A DNA stretch of 64,000 nucleotides from Candidatus Gemmiger faecavium (GTDB lineage Bacteria; Bacillota; Clostridia; Oscillospirales; Ruminococcaceae): contig DXFO01000009.1 of NCBI GenBank assembly GCA_019114415.1, forward strand, positions 1-64,000. The letters run 5' to 3'. The translations under genes and the position numbers were made by a program. Shown piece by piece: positions 16,729-25,754 of the stretch; the stretch's first letter is position 1; every line of letters begins with the position of its first letter. The notes below the pieces were generated by a model, which was not told the origin of the DNA, made no database searches, and saw only the letters and a list, made by a program, of their open reading frames with translations.

Positions 16729-17568
16729 ATGAAACGCAGACAAACCCTCAGTGCGATTCTCAAATATTTTGTCCTGGCTGTGATCCTTCTGTTCCTGCTG
16801 TTCCCGCTGTACTGGGTTCTGATCACCAGCTTCAAGACCAACATGGAAGCCTACGCGTTCCCGCCCAGCTTCCTGCCCCAGGCTCCCACGGTGGAAAGCT
16901 ACATCAAGCTGTTCACCGAAAACAACGAGTTCTTCATCTACTACAAAAACAACTTCATCATCTCCGGCGTGTCCGCGGCACTGACCGTGCTGGTGGCGCT
17001 GCTCAGCGGCTATGCCCTGAGCCGGTTCCACTTCCGCTGGAACGCCTGGATCGTGGCGGCGTTCATGTCCGCCCAGATGTTCCCCATGATCAGCCGCTTG
17101 ATCAGCTTGTACGGCCTGATGCGCGGCATGAAGCTCATCAACACCCATGCCGGCCTGACCCTGGCTCTGACCGCGGCCATGCTGCCCTTCTCCATCATGC
17201 TGATGAGCAGCTTCTTTGACAGCGTCCCCGTGGCGGTGGAGGAATCTGCCCGCATCGACGGCGCCAGCCGCTTCGGCGTGCTGTTCCGCATCGTGGTGCC
17301 TCTGGTCAAGCCCGGCATCCTGGCGGTAGGCATCTACTCCTTCCTGCTGGCCTGGGACGACTATCTCCACGCCGCGACCCTGATCCAGACCGACAGCCTG
17401 CGCACCCTGTCCATCGGCATTGCCCTGCGCTACCTGGGTGAGCTGAGCTACGACTGGTCCCTCATCAACACCATTTCCATCGTCGGCACCATCCCCATGC
17501 TGCTGCTGTTCTTCTTCTTCCAGAAGTACATGGTCAAAGGTCTTGTGGCCGGCGCCGTGAAAGGATGA
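16729..17568 (+). CDS. Sugar ABC transporter permease (MalG type)
   Basis: The product is 279 residues with six predicted helices. The EAA loop reads PVAVEESARIDGASRFGVL, followed by RIVVPLVKPGI. The ATG at 16729 follows AAGGAGGAGC. It has a short cytoplasmic N terminus and the typical MalG-like YALSRF motif. The stop codon overlaps or directly precedes the sulfatase start, so transport and desulfation are co-translated. Confidence 0.93.
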   Translation: MKRRQTLSAILKYFVLAVILLFLLFPLYWVLITSFKTNMEAYAFPPSFLPQAPTVESYIKLFTENNEFFIYYKNNFIISGVSAALTVLVALLSGYALSRFHFRWNAWIVAAFMSAQMFPMISRLISLYGLMRGMKLINTHAGLTLALTAAMLPFSIMLMSSFFDSVPVAVEESARIDGASRFGVLFRIVVPLVKPGILAVGIYSFLLAWDDYLHAATLIQTDSLRTLSIGIALRYLGELSYDWSLINTISIVGTIPMLLLFFFFQKYMVKGLVAGAVKG

Positions 17569-17573
17569 TGATC

Positions 17574-18983
17574 ATGCCGGAACGGAAATTCCCCAACATC
17601 CTGTTTATCCTTACCGACGACCAGGGCGTCTGGTCCATGGGCTGCTACGGCAACCATGAGATCCGGACCCCCAACCTGGACCGCCTGGCGGCCCAGGGGT
17701 GCCGGTTTGAGCATTTCTTCTGCGCATCGCCGGTGTGCTCTCCGGCCCGCGCCAGCCTGATGACCGGGCGCATCCCCTCCCAGCACGGCGTGCATGACTA
17801 CCTGTGCGAGGGCAACGGCGGCTGCGGCCAGCGGGCCATCCAGTACCTGGAAGGCCAGACCGGCTACACCGATCTGCTCAATGAGGCCGGCTACGAGTGC
17901 GCCCTGAGCGGAAAATGGCACCTGGGCGACGGTGCCCATCCCCAGAAAGGCTTCTCCTTCTGGTACACCCACCAGAAAGGCGGCGGACCCTACTACAACG
18001 CCCCCATGTTCCGGGACGGCAAGCCCGTGAACGAGGAACGCTACATCACCGACGTCATCACCGACGAGGCGCTGCGCTTCCTGGATCAGCGGGACAAGGA
18101 AAAGCCCTTCTACCTCAGCGTGCACTACACGGCTCCCCACAGCCCCTGGGTGGGCTGCCATCCCCAGGAGTACGTGGACCTGTACAAGGACTGTCCCTTT
18201 GAGAGCTGCCCGCAGGGTCCCGCCCATCCCTGGGCCAACGTGGACGTGCTGCCCGGCTACAAGGACCCCGTGCCCAACCTGCAGGGGTACTTCGCGGCGG
18301 TCACCGCCATGGATGCCAATGTGGGCCGTCTGCTGGACCGGCTGGATGCGGAAGGCCTGGCGGAGGATACGCTGGTCATCTTTACCAGTGACAACGGCTT
18401 CAACTGCGGGCATCACGGCATCTGGGGCAAGGGCAACGGCACCTTCCCCATGAATATGTACGATTCCTCGGTGCAGGTGCCGTTTTTGGCACGGCACCCC
18501 GGGCAGATCCCGGCGGGGCTCGTCTGCGAGCAGATGGTCAGCGCCTACGATTTCCTGCCCACATTGATGGAATATCTGGGCCTGCCCAACCCTCTGGCCG
18601 AAGGGCTGCCCGGCCGCAGCTTTGCCCCCTTCCTGCGGGGCGAGCCTGCCCCGGAGGACCGGCCCGTGGTGGTGTTTGACGAGTACGGCCCCGTGCGGAT
18701 GATCCGCACCGCCACCCGCAAGTATGTGCGGCGGCTGCCCTACGGCCCGGACGAGTTCTACTGTCTGGACACCGACCCCGGCGAGGAGCATAACCGCATC
18801 GCGGACCCCGCCTGTGCCGGGGAGATCGCGGAGATGCGCCACACCCTGGACAGCTGGTTCGTGAAATATGCGGACCCGGCCATCGACGGCTCCCGTGAGC
18901 CGGTCAAGGGCGGCGGTCAGGCCGGCCTGGCCGGGACCTGGGGCGACGGCCGCGACATCTACCCCGTGAACGATCATTGCTGA
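17574..18983 (+). CDS. Sulfatase, cytoplasmic, formylglycine type (S1)
   Basis: The product is 469 residues and hydrolyses a sulfate ester or sulfamate. The N terminus has the metal-binding Asp15-Asp16 (ILTDDQG). The modified-cysteine signature is CSPAR with Cys55 and Arg59; Cys-type sulfatases in anaerobes are activated by radical SAM anSME. Further active-site features are GKWHLG, HYTAPH and TSDNGF with nearby GHHGIWGKGN. There is no signal peptide, so it works inside the cell on an imported sugar. Three possible ATGs are present (17565, 17568, 17574); I prefer 17574 because AAGGA is 8 nt upstream. Whether it is an O-sulfatase or an N-sulfamidase is unknown. Confidence 0.92.
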   Translation: MPERKFPNILFILTDDQGVWSMGCYGNHEIRTPNLDRLAAQGCRFEHFFCASPVCSPARASLMTGRIPSQHGVHDYLCEGNGGCGQRAIQYLEGQTGYTDLLNEAGYECALSGKWHLGDGAHPQKGFSFWYTHQKGGGPYYNAPMFRDGKPVNEERYITDVITDEALRFLDQRDKEKPFYLSVHYTAPHSPWVGCHPQEYVDLYKDCPFESCPQGPAHPWANVDVLPGYKDPVPNLQGYFAAVTAMDANVGRLLDRLDAEGLAEDTLVIFTSDNGFNCGHHGIWGKGNGTFPMNMYDSSVQVPFLARHPGQIPAGLVCEQMVSAYDFLPTLMEYLGLPNPLAEGLPGRSFAPFLRGEPAPEDRPVVVFDEYGPVRMIRTATRKYVRRLPYGPDEFYCLDTDPGEEHNRIADPACAGEIAEMRHTLDSWFVKYADPAIDGSREPVKGGGQAGLAGTWGDGRDIYPVNDHC

Positions 18984-19003
18984 CAAGAGAAGGAGGATTC
19001 TCC

Positions 19004-19855
19004 ATGTTGACCAATAATCTGGAAGTCATGCAGCGCGCCACCCGTGAAGGGTATGCGGTCCCTGCCATCAATACCCAGGGCGGCAACTATGACATCATCC
19101 GCGCCTGCTGCAAGGCCGCGCAGGAAATGCGCAGCCCCATGATCCTGGCCCATTACGTTTCCACCGGCGCTTACTCCGGCAACGACTTCTTTGTGGAAGT
19201 CGCCAAGTGGTGCGCCAATAAAGTGGATGTGCCGGTGTCCATCCATCTGGACCACGGCGCTGACTTTGACATCTGCATGGAAGCCCTGAAACTGGGCTTC
19301 ACCAGCGTCATGATCGACGGTTCCACCCATCCCATCGCCGAAAACGCCGCCATGACCAACGAGGTCATCAAGGTGGCCAAGTGCTTCGGCGTGCCGGTGG
19401 AGGCCGAGATCGGCGAGCTGCAGCGCCTGGACAACGGCGTGGTGCAGGAGAACAAGAACATTGCCGACCCCGAGCAGGTCCGCGAATTCCTGTCCCTCTG
19501 CCAGCCGGATACCCTGGCCATCGGCATCGGCAACGCCCACGGCTACTACAAGGGCAAGCCGGACATCCACCTGGACGTGCTGGAAAACGTCCGCAAGTTC
19601 ACTGACATTCCCCTGGTCCTCCACGGCTGCACCGGCATGGAGGAGAGCATCGTCAAGGATGCCATCAAGCTGGGCGTTGCCAAGATCAACTTCGGCACCG
19701 AGATCCGCTACAAGTACGTTCAGCACTACCAGGAAGCCCTGGAGAAGCTGGACCACCAGGGCCACAGCTGGAAGCTGAGCCAGTACGCCAGCGACGCCCT
19801 GGCCGAGGACGTCAAGAAGATCATCGAGCTTTCCGGTTCCGCCGGCAAAGCCTGA
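19004..19855 (+). CDS. Class II fructose/tagatose-bisphosphate aldolase family
   Basis: The product is 283 residues and cleaves a ketose-bisphosphate (or related phosphate) to DHAP and an aldehyde. The zinc and catalytic residues appear in SIHLDHGAD, then GNAHGYYKGKP and LHGCTG. The length (about 285) and the GYAVPAINTQGG start fit the FbaA/KbaY/GatY group. AGAAGGAGG lies before ATG 19004; an upstream in-frame start at 18977 overlaps the sulfatase and is less likely. In the island it would act after the PFK-like kinase. Confidence 0.9.
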   Translation: MLTNNLEVMQRATREGYAVPAINTQGGNYDIIRACCKAAQEMRSPMILAHYVSTGAYSGNDFFVEVAKWCANKVDVPVSIHLDHGADFDICMEALKLGFTSVMIDGSTHPIAENAAMTNEVIKVAKCFGVPVEAEIGELQRLDNGVVQENKNIADPEQVREFLSLCQPDTLAIGIGNAHGYYKGKPDIHLDVLENVRKFTDIPLVLHGCTGMEESIVKDAIKLGVAKINFGTEIRYKYVQHYQEALEKLDHQGHSWKLSQYASDALAEDVKKIIELSGSAGKA

Positions 19856-19860
19856 TCGCC

Positions 19861-20580
19861 ATGACGGCGCTGTACATTCTGCTGGCAGCCTTTGCAGGCA
19901 GCTTCGTCCAGTCGGCCAGCGGGTTTGGCTATGCCATCGTGGTCATGTCCATCCTGCCGCTGTTCATCCCCTTCCAGGCGGCCTCCATCGTGGAGGTGCT
20001 GTCCGCCCTGGCCATGGTGCTCTGGATCGCCGTCAAATACCGCCGCCACATCAACTGGAAGCTGCTGTGGTGGCCGTTGGTGGCAAACAGCGTGTTCAGC
20101 CTGGCGGGCATCTGGTTTCAGGATGCCGGCACCGAGACCTTGCTGCGCCGCATTCTGGGGATTACACTGGTAGTGCTCAGCATTTACTTCATCTTTTTCA
20201 GCAGCAGGCTGGTCATCCGGGCAAACCTGTGGACCGGGCTTGCCGCGGGCGCCATCAGCGGCGTGTGCGGCGGACTGATGAGCATCGGCGGGCCGCCCAT
20301 GGTGGCCTACTATCTGGCGGCCACCCGCTCCAAGGAGGAGTACGCCGCCACCCTGCAGACCTACTTCATTTTTTCCACGGTATACATTTTTGCCGCCCAC
20401 GTGGTCATGGGCCACGTCACCGGCCAGATCCTGACCTGGAGCGCCCTGGCGCTGGCAGGACTGGCGGTCGGGACCTTCTGCGGACTGAAACTCTTTGACC
20501 GTCTCAGCGCCGCCGGCCTGAAAAAGGTCGTCTGCGGGTTCATGGCCGTTGTGGGATGTTATCTTGTCATCACCGGTTGA
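19861..20580 (+). CDS. TauE/SafE-family permease
   Basis: The product is 239 residues with about 7-8 membrane helices. It has the duplicated TauE signatures (SGFGYAIVV in the first half and SIGGPPMV in the second). The family exports or imports sulfonates, sulfite or other small anions. Only 5 nt separate it from the aldolase stop and no ribosome-binding site is visible, so it depends on translational coupling. Beside an intracellular sulfatase its likely task is removal of released sulfate or of a sulfonated end product; this is inference from position. Confidence 0.88.
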   Translation: MTALYILLAAFAGSFVQSASGFGYAIVVMSILPLFIPFQAASIVEVLSALAMVLWIAVKYRRHINWKLLWWPLVANSVFSLAGIWFQDAGTETLLRRILGITLVVLSIYFIFFSSRLVIRANLWTGLAAGAISGVCGGLMSIGGPPMVAYYLAATRSKEEYAATLQTYFIFSTVYIFAAHVVMGHVTGQILTWSALALAGLAVGTFCGLKLFDRLSAAGLKKVVCGFMAVVGCYLVITG

Positions 20581-20603
20581 AGCATTTTTAGGAGGTATTT
20601 CTC

Positions 20604-21650
20604 ATGAAGGAAAACAGCTCTCTCACTTATAAGGAAATCTACGGTCAGCCTGCGTCTTTCCAGGCCATCCTGGATACCCTGCCCGACATTGAAAAGACCC
20701 TGGACGAAGTGTTCGCCCAGTCCTACGATCAGCTGATCTTCACCGGCTGCGGCACCTCGCTGTATCTGGCGCAGACCTCCGCCTACCTGTGGCAGGCGTC
20801 CAACTCCGTCCCCGCCACCGCGGTGCCCTGCAGTGAGCTGCTCTTCTTCCCCGAGAACTACATCAAGGGCAAGCGCACCCTGGTTTTGCCCATCACCCGC
20901 AAGAGCTACACCACCGAGGTCCGCATGGCCATCGACAAGGTCCACACCCTGCCCGGCGTCACCAGCCTGGCCATCACCTGCGACCCCGACAGCAGCAAGT
21001 ACAACGAGCATTTCATCCTGGCCCCCAACACCCCGGAGGACAGCGTCATCATGACCCGCAGCTTCACCGCCATGGTGTTCCTGGCCCAGATCCTGGCCTT
21101 CTATGCCGCCGGCAAGAAGGATGAGATCGCCGCCATGAAGAACTATGCCGCCGAGGCTCAGAAACTGCTGGAGCAGAGCGACGCGCTGGCCAAGCAGATC
21201 ATCGCCGAGCATCCCAACCTCAACCTGTTCATCACCCTGGGCCAGGGCGCTTACTACGGCGTGGGCAACGAGTGCATGAACAAGATGAAGGAGATGGGCA
21301 TCTCCAACAGTGAGGCCTATTACAGCATGGAGTACCGCCACGGCCCCATGAGCCTGGTGGACGAGAACACCCTGCTGGTGCTGCTTTCCAACGAGCATAC
21401 CGAGGAGACCGACGCCTCCCTGATGAGCCAGATGAAGAGCTTTGGCGGTGTGACCGCAGCCATCGGCCCCAACGTGGACAAGATGGCCGATCTGGACTAC
21501 ACCATCAAGACCGAGAACGGCTACACCGAGCTGCAGGCCGCCGCGGTGATGGGCTTCATCGGCCAGTTCCTGGGCTACTACATCTCCATGGCCAAGAACA
21601 TCGACGCCGACTCTCCCCGCCACCTGACCCAGGCCATCGTCCTGAAATAA
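20604..21650 (+). CDS. SIS-domain sugar-phosphate isomerase/deaminase (AgaS/GlmS-C type)
   Basis: The product is 348 residues with two SIS domains. The first shows FTGCGTSLYLAQTSA; the second shows EYRHGPMSLV, which is typical of GlmS C-terminal and AgaS-like proteins. These enzymes convert an amino-sugar 6-phosphate to a ketose 6-phosphate plus ammonia, or isomerise keto/aldo amino sugars. Together with NagA it would complete GlcNAc-6-P or GalNAc-6-P breakdown. AGGAGG precedes the ATG by 7 nt. It is the last gene of the operon. Confidence 0.88.
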   Translation: MKENSSLTYKEIYGQPASFQAILDTLPDIEKTLDEVFAQSYDQLIFTGCGTSLYLAQTSAYLWQASNSVPATAVPCSELLFFPENYIKGKRTLVLPITRKSYTTEVRMAIDKVHTLPGVTSLAITCDPDSSKYNEHFILAPNTPEDSVIMTRSFTAMVFLAQILAFYAAGKKDEIAAMKNYAAEAQKLLEQSDALAKQIIAEHPNLNLFITLGQGAYYGVGNECMNKMKEMGISNSEAYYSMEYRHGPMSLVDENTLLVLLSNEHTEETDASLMSQMKSFGGVTAAIGPNVDKMADLDYTIKTENGYTELQAAAVMGFIGQFLGYYISMAKNIDADSPRHLTQAIVLK

Positions 21651-21683
21651 TTGCGGCAATCAAAAAATCCCCTCCCCCTTTGT

Positions 21684-21738
21684 AAAGCCGACCGCCCGGC
21701 CAGACGCTTGCGCGCCTGCCGGGCGGCCGGCTTTTTTT
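21684..21738 (+). terminator. Terminator of the sulfo-sugar operon
   Basis: AAAGCCGACCGCCCGGC (21684-21700) pairs with 21718-21734 and is followed by seven T. Confidence 0.9.
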
Positions 21739-21810
21739 GCCCGCCAAAACCCGGAACACACCGACAGATTCTGCCAGAAACTGCGGCACTCCGCCGCTTA
21801 TAATACCGGT

Positions 21811-24800
21811 ATGGCGGGGCTTTCGGGCTCCGTACGCAAAGGGAAGGTGGAGTGCAACACGAGCATACATACAAAAGGATGGGCCGGACGCCTGGCTGCG
21901 CTGATGCTGGCGTCCGTGCTGCTGTTTTCCGGCGCGGGACGGTGCATACCCGCTCCCCGGGCCGAAGGCATTGCCGGGGAGGGGGAGTCCGCCCTTGCGG
22001 CCACGGCGGATACGGCGCTTCCGGCTGTTCTGGCTGCGCCGTCGGCCCCGACGGAACAGAACGACGATGTTTTGACCGACACGGTGTCGCCCATCGGCAC
22101 CACCCTGAACCTGTTTGACTACTGGATCACCGGGCAGTTTGAGCCGGACAATGTGGACCCGGCCAATCTGGACCAGGGCATCAACGCGGGGCATCTTTTG
22201 TGGTTTTTGAGAAACGCCGTCAACCAGCCCAACGCTATCAACAACTACACCGGCAGCGCCAATCCCCGCACCGGCATCGTGAAAACCACCCTGCAGAACG
22301 GATACCCGGTCCTGAGCCAGAACGAGGAATCCCTGGCCTACCTGTTCAACCCCGACCTGCCCAACCAGGGCAAAGCGTCCTATCCCGGGGTGCGGGACCT
22401 TTTGCAGATCGATGCCCAGGGGTATTATTACTATGACAGTGCCCAGAACTTTGCCCAGTACGATTCCGGCACCAATTCTTTTATCGTCTACAACGCGCCG
22501 GGGGTGAACCCCGGAGGGGCATCGCCCCGGGGACAGTTCTTCCCCTTCAATCAGTTCAGCCAGGTGAAGGACCTGAACTCCAAGAACCCGGCCATCAACC
22601 ACTATTTCGGCATCACCATGACCACCCGCTTTGTCCAGCAGCCCTACGGCACGGTGGAAGGGACCCCGGACGGCACGCCCGTCACCTATGAGTTTACCGG
22701 TGACGACGATGTGTGGGTCTTTATCGACGATGTGCTGGTGGGAGACCTGGGCGGCATCCACGATGCGGCGTCCCTGAACATCAATTTCCAGACCGGCCAG
22801 GTCCAGATCAACGGCAGGGCCAACGGGACCATCCGGGAAAAATTCGAGGCCGCGGGCAAGACCTGGACAAACCCCGGCTCCGATACCTTTGCCGACGATA
22901 CCTACCATACCCTCAAATTCTTTTACCTGGAGCGGGGCAATGTGGACTCCAACATGAAGCTGAAATTCAACCTGGTGTCCATCCCCCAGAGCGACCTTAT
23001 CAAGATCGACCAGATCGGGGACCCGGTGCCGGGGGCAGAGTTCCAGCTCTATTATGCCAACGACGACTATTCCTACGACCCGAAGAACCTCATCGCCACC
23101 GGTACCACCGGCCCCAACGGGTATTTTGTGTTCCAGAACCCGGACGGCACCCTGCTCAGTCTGAACAACCTGAAAAATGAGTACGGCGGCGATGGCCAGA
23201 CCGGCAAATTTGTTCTGGTGGAAAGCCAGGTCCCGGAGGGCTACCGTGCGCCCCCGCAGATGAACCTGTATTTCCCGGAGGATTACCCCAACCTGGCGAC
23301 GCTGCTGTCCGCAAACCCGTGGGACACCGGCGCCTACGCCAGCCCGGTGGTCACGGTCACCCTGCCCGATGAGCCGGAGGATGTGGATGGCCAGACCTAT
23401 TCCGCCGATTCCGGCACCTACTTTGCGGTGGTGCTCAAGCGGCAGGATGCTTCCGGCGACGGCAGCAGCACCCAGAGCGACTGGTATCCCGTCTACGGCG
23501 ACCCCGTCACGGGATGGCAGATCTCCTCCACCACCGGCACGGAGGCGGCCATCCAGGCGGCCCGGTTCAACCCCTATCTGTTCACCCTGGACAGCAGCGG
23601 CGCCTACAAGGTGACCATCGACAACCTGCCCGGGAATATCCTGACCTATTATTACGTGCTGGCCACCAACGGCGATCCGACGGCGGACAACGCCGAATAC
23701 ACCGTGGCCTTTTACCGCACCACCGCATCCAATCTTTTGGGCGCCAATGCGGACAACACCGTCCGTCTGAACGCCGACACCGCCGGGGAGGACGGCAATT
23801 TTGAACGGGAATTCTCCGTCCGCCTGTTTGTCCCCAATATCAGGAATTACCTCATCGTCCAGAAGGTGGGAGAGTCCGATCTTAAGACCTTGACCGGGGC
23901 GGAGTTCGCCCTGTATCGGGCTTCCGACGTGACCGACGGTCAGGTCAACCCGGGGGCGCAGCCCTACGACACGGTGACCACCCGGGACCAGAGCCAGGAC
24001 CGGGGCGATATCATTACGCTGGGCGGCGCGGGGGTATTCCCCAATACTCAGGATGTTCTGCCCGCGGGGACCTACTATCTCAAGGAGACAAAGGCCCCGG
24101 ACGGCTATGCGCCGTCGGACGAGCTGGTGGAGGTGGTGGTCGATGATACCGGTGTCTACGCCAATGCCGGAACGGTGGACGACGACGTGTCGGTGCTGCG
24201 TGGCGTGGGCAAGGTGGTGCGCAGCATGCTGCAGTTTGCCGTCCCCGACGACATCAACGCCACACTTACCGACATCAAGGCGACGCTGTATATCGCGCCC
24301 GACTATACCCCCGGCACCGGCAACGACCTGTCGGTCTGGCGGTTCTCCGGCCTGTCGCCGCTGGACCTGTCCTATTACAGCAACAACCAGATCCTGGAAT
24401 ACGGTCCCACCCAGCCCGGCGGGCCGGTATACTACCTTGTGGATGAGGGCTGGTCCCGGCTGGAGATCACCCAGAACTACGCCGCAGGCAGCGACCAGAA
24501 CCTGAAGATCAATTTGGGTCAGCAGAACCTGACCAATATTTTCTCCCGCAGCACCATTGTTCGGCTGCGCAACGACCCCACCCGCCTTACGGTGGAAAAG
24601 GTGGTCACCGGCGCCCGGGGAGACCGGGACAAGGAGTTCCGGTTCACCCTGACCCTGACCGACGGGGCAGGCCAGCCCCTGTTCGGGGAATACGGCGGGT
24701 TGATGTTCGATGAAAAGGGCGTTGCCGAGACCACCCTGAAAGACGGGGAGCGCATTGTCATTGAGGGGCTGGAACCGGGGACGGTCTTTACCGTGACCGA

Positions 24801-25134
24801 GACCCCGGAGGACGACTACGACACCACGGTGACCCTGAACGGCGGCGCACCGGAGGCGGTCAATACCCTTACCGTCACGCTGCCCCTGGGCGGGACGAAC
24901 ATCGTCTTTACCAACGACTGCACCCTGCCCGCACCGGCCACGCCGGCACCGACCCAGTCTGCAACGGCGCAGAGCACCGCAAAACCCGCTGAGCCCACCG
25001 CCGCGCCGGTTCAGAACGTTGTGCCCGCCACGGGAGACCCGGCCATGCCCGCCGTCTGGGCGGCGCTGTGCGCGGTGTCCGCGCTTGGAATGATGTTGTT
25101 CATCCGCCGCAGAAACCGCAGAAACGACCACTGA
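21811..25134 (+). CDS. Sortase-anchored surface adhesin with fibro-slime and SpaA domains
   Basis: The product is 1107 residues. A signal peptide (hydrophobic core about 28-42) is followed by a fibro-slime-type domain whose hallmark FTGDDDVWVFIDD lies near 294. SpaA/CnaB-like isopeptide domains follow (about 393-510 with LVESQVPEGY; about 690-780 with KETKAPDGY) and then a further Ig-like domain with TVEKVVTGARGDRD. The end has a VPATGD sorting signal at about 1071, a hydrophobic helix and RRRNRR. This is a wall-anchored adhesin or matrix protein. No ribosome-binding site precedes ATG 21811; an in-frame GTG at 21847 may be the real start and still keeps the signal peptide. A TATAAT sits at 21799-21804. 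Confidence 0.88.
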   Translation: MAGLSGSVRKGKVECNTSIHTKGWAGRLAALMLASVLLFSGAGRCIPAPRAEGIAGEGESALAATADTALPAVLAAPSAPTEQNDDVLTDTVSPIGTTLNLFDYWITGQFEPDNVDPANLDQGINAGHLLWFLRNAVNQPNAINNYTGSANPRTGIVKTTLQNGYPVLSQNEESLAYLFNPDLPNQGKASYPGVRDLLQIDAQGYYYYDSAQNFAQYDSGTNSFIVYNAPGVNPGGASPRGQFFPFNQFSQVKDLNSKNPAINHYFGITMTTRFVQQPYGTVEGTPDGTPVTYEFTGDDDVWVFIDDVLVGDLGGIHDAASLNINFQTGQVQINGRANGTIREKFEAAGKTWTNPGSDTFADDTYHTLKFFYLERGNVDSNMKLKFNLVSIPQSDLIKIDQIGDPVPGAEFQLYYANDDYSYDPKNLIATGTTGPNGYFVFQNPDGTLLSLNNLKNEYGGDGQTGKFVLVESQVPEGYRAPPQMNLYFPEDYPNLATLLSANPWDTGAYASPVVTVTLPDEPEDVDGQTYSADSGTYFAVVLKRQDASGDGSSTQSDWYPVYGDPVTGWQISSTTGTEAAIQAARFNPYLFTLDSSGAYKVTIDNLPGNILTYYYVLATNGDPTADNAEYTVAFYRTTASNLLGANADNTVRLNADTAGEDGNFEREFSVRLFVPNIRNYLIVQKVGESDLKTLTGAEFALYRASDVTDGQVNPGAQPYDTVTTRDQSQDRGDIITLGGAGVFPNTQDVLPAGTYYLKETKAPDGYAPSDELVEVVVDDTGVYANAGTVDDDVSVLRGVGKVVRSMLQFAVPDDINATLTDIKATLYIAPDYTPGTGNDLSVWRFSGLSPLDLSYYSNNQILEYGPTQPGGPVYYLVDEGWSRLEITQNYAAGSDQNLKINLGQQNLTNIFSRSTIVRLRNDPTRLTVEKVVTGARGDRDKEFRFTLTLTDGAGQPLFGEYGGLMFDEKGVAETTLKDGERIVIEGLEPGTVFTVTETPEDDYDTTVTLNGGAPEAVNTLTVTLPLGGTNIVFTNDCTLPAPATPAPTQSATAQSTAKPAEPTAAPVQNVVPATGDPAMPAVWAALCAVSALGMMLFIRRRNRRNDH

Positions 25135-25141
25135 GCGTATT

Positions 25142-25180
25142 AAAACCGCCCGGTACTGAAAAGTACCGGGCGGTTTTGTT
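25142..25180. terminator. Bidirectional terminator between adhesin and membrane-protein gene
   Basis: A 16-bp perfect stem (25142-25157 with 25162-25177) has a GAAA tetraloop and A/T runs on both sides. It separates convergent genes. Confidence 0.92.
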
Positions 25181-25226
25181 TGTGCTGCGGGCCGGAAAGC
25201 CGCTGTGCCTGCCGGGAACGGGCAGG

Positions 25227-25754
25227 TCACAGCAGGGCGTGGCTTTTTTCGCACAGCTGATAGACTTCCTCATATTTGGCGTCGATGAGGGGACGGGTGC
25301 GGCGGGTCCGGCTTTGCAGGAGAAAGCGGTAGAGAAAGACGGGCAGCACCCATCCCGCAAATCCGGGAACGGCCAGGAGGATGGTCAGCAGGATGCGGGG
25401 CGGGGTGGAGGTGACGGCGAACACCGACCCTGCCATGAAGGCGGTACCGGCCAGCCCCACCAGAAGGGCCCACATGAGGGCGGTGCGCCGGCCGGACTGT
25501 TCCAGCATGGCGATCTCCTGCATACAGGACTCGAAATTGCGCTGGAGGCGGGTCAGCTCCATCTTGTTGACGATCTTGCGGTCCCGTTTGAGATAGACCA
25601 CGGAGGGCTGCCGCCCCGGCGCGGGGGCGCGGTTTTCGTCCGGGACCCAGCCGAAACTTTCGTAGCAGTCCAGCAGGAGGGAGGCGTCCTTCCCGGTGGC
25701 GGGGATCTCCTTGTATTCATAGCCGATGTACGGGCGGGAAGGCTGTTGTGTCAT
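25227..25754 (-). CDS. Small membrane protein of unknown function
   Basis: The product is 175 residues. A soluble N-terminal half of about 90 residues contains a charged stretch (VYLKRDRKIVNKMELTRLQRNFE). Two adjacent transmembrane helices follow (about 90-112 and 117-140), with a basic RTRRTRP segment after them. Its ATG overlaps the kinase stop by 4 nt, so it is the third gene of the two-component operon. I recognise no family. Its position suggests an accessory or target of the envelope-stress regulators. Confidence 0.75.
   Translation of the reverse strand: MTQQPSRPYIGYEYKEIPATGKDASLLLDCYESFGWVPDENRAPAPGRQPSVVYLKRDRKIVNKMELTRLQRNFESCMQEIAMLEQSGRRTALMWALLVGLAGTAFMAGSVFAVTSTPPRILLTILLAVPGFAGWVLPVFLYRFLLQSRTRRTRPLIDAKYEEVYQLCEKSHALL

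Noticed and set aside
25173-25182. GTTTTGTTTG resembling the shared activator box
   Set aside because: It is the T-rich end of a terminator and lacks the TTAACA half and a -10 at the 27-nt distance.
21556-25254. A 1232-codon minus-strand frame opposite the adhesin, and similar long frames opposite many genes
   Set aside because: High GC creates long antisense frames. These have no ribosome-binding sites, no recognisable domains, and repetitive Gly/Val/Gln-type composition, whereas the plus frames show clear domains.
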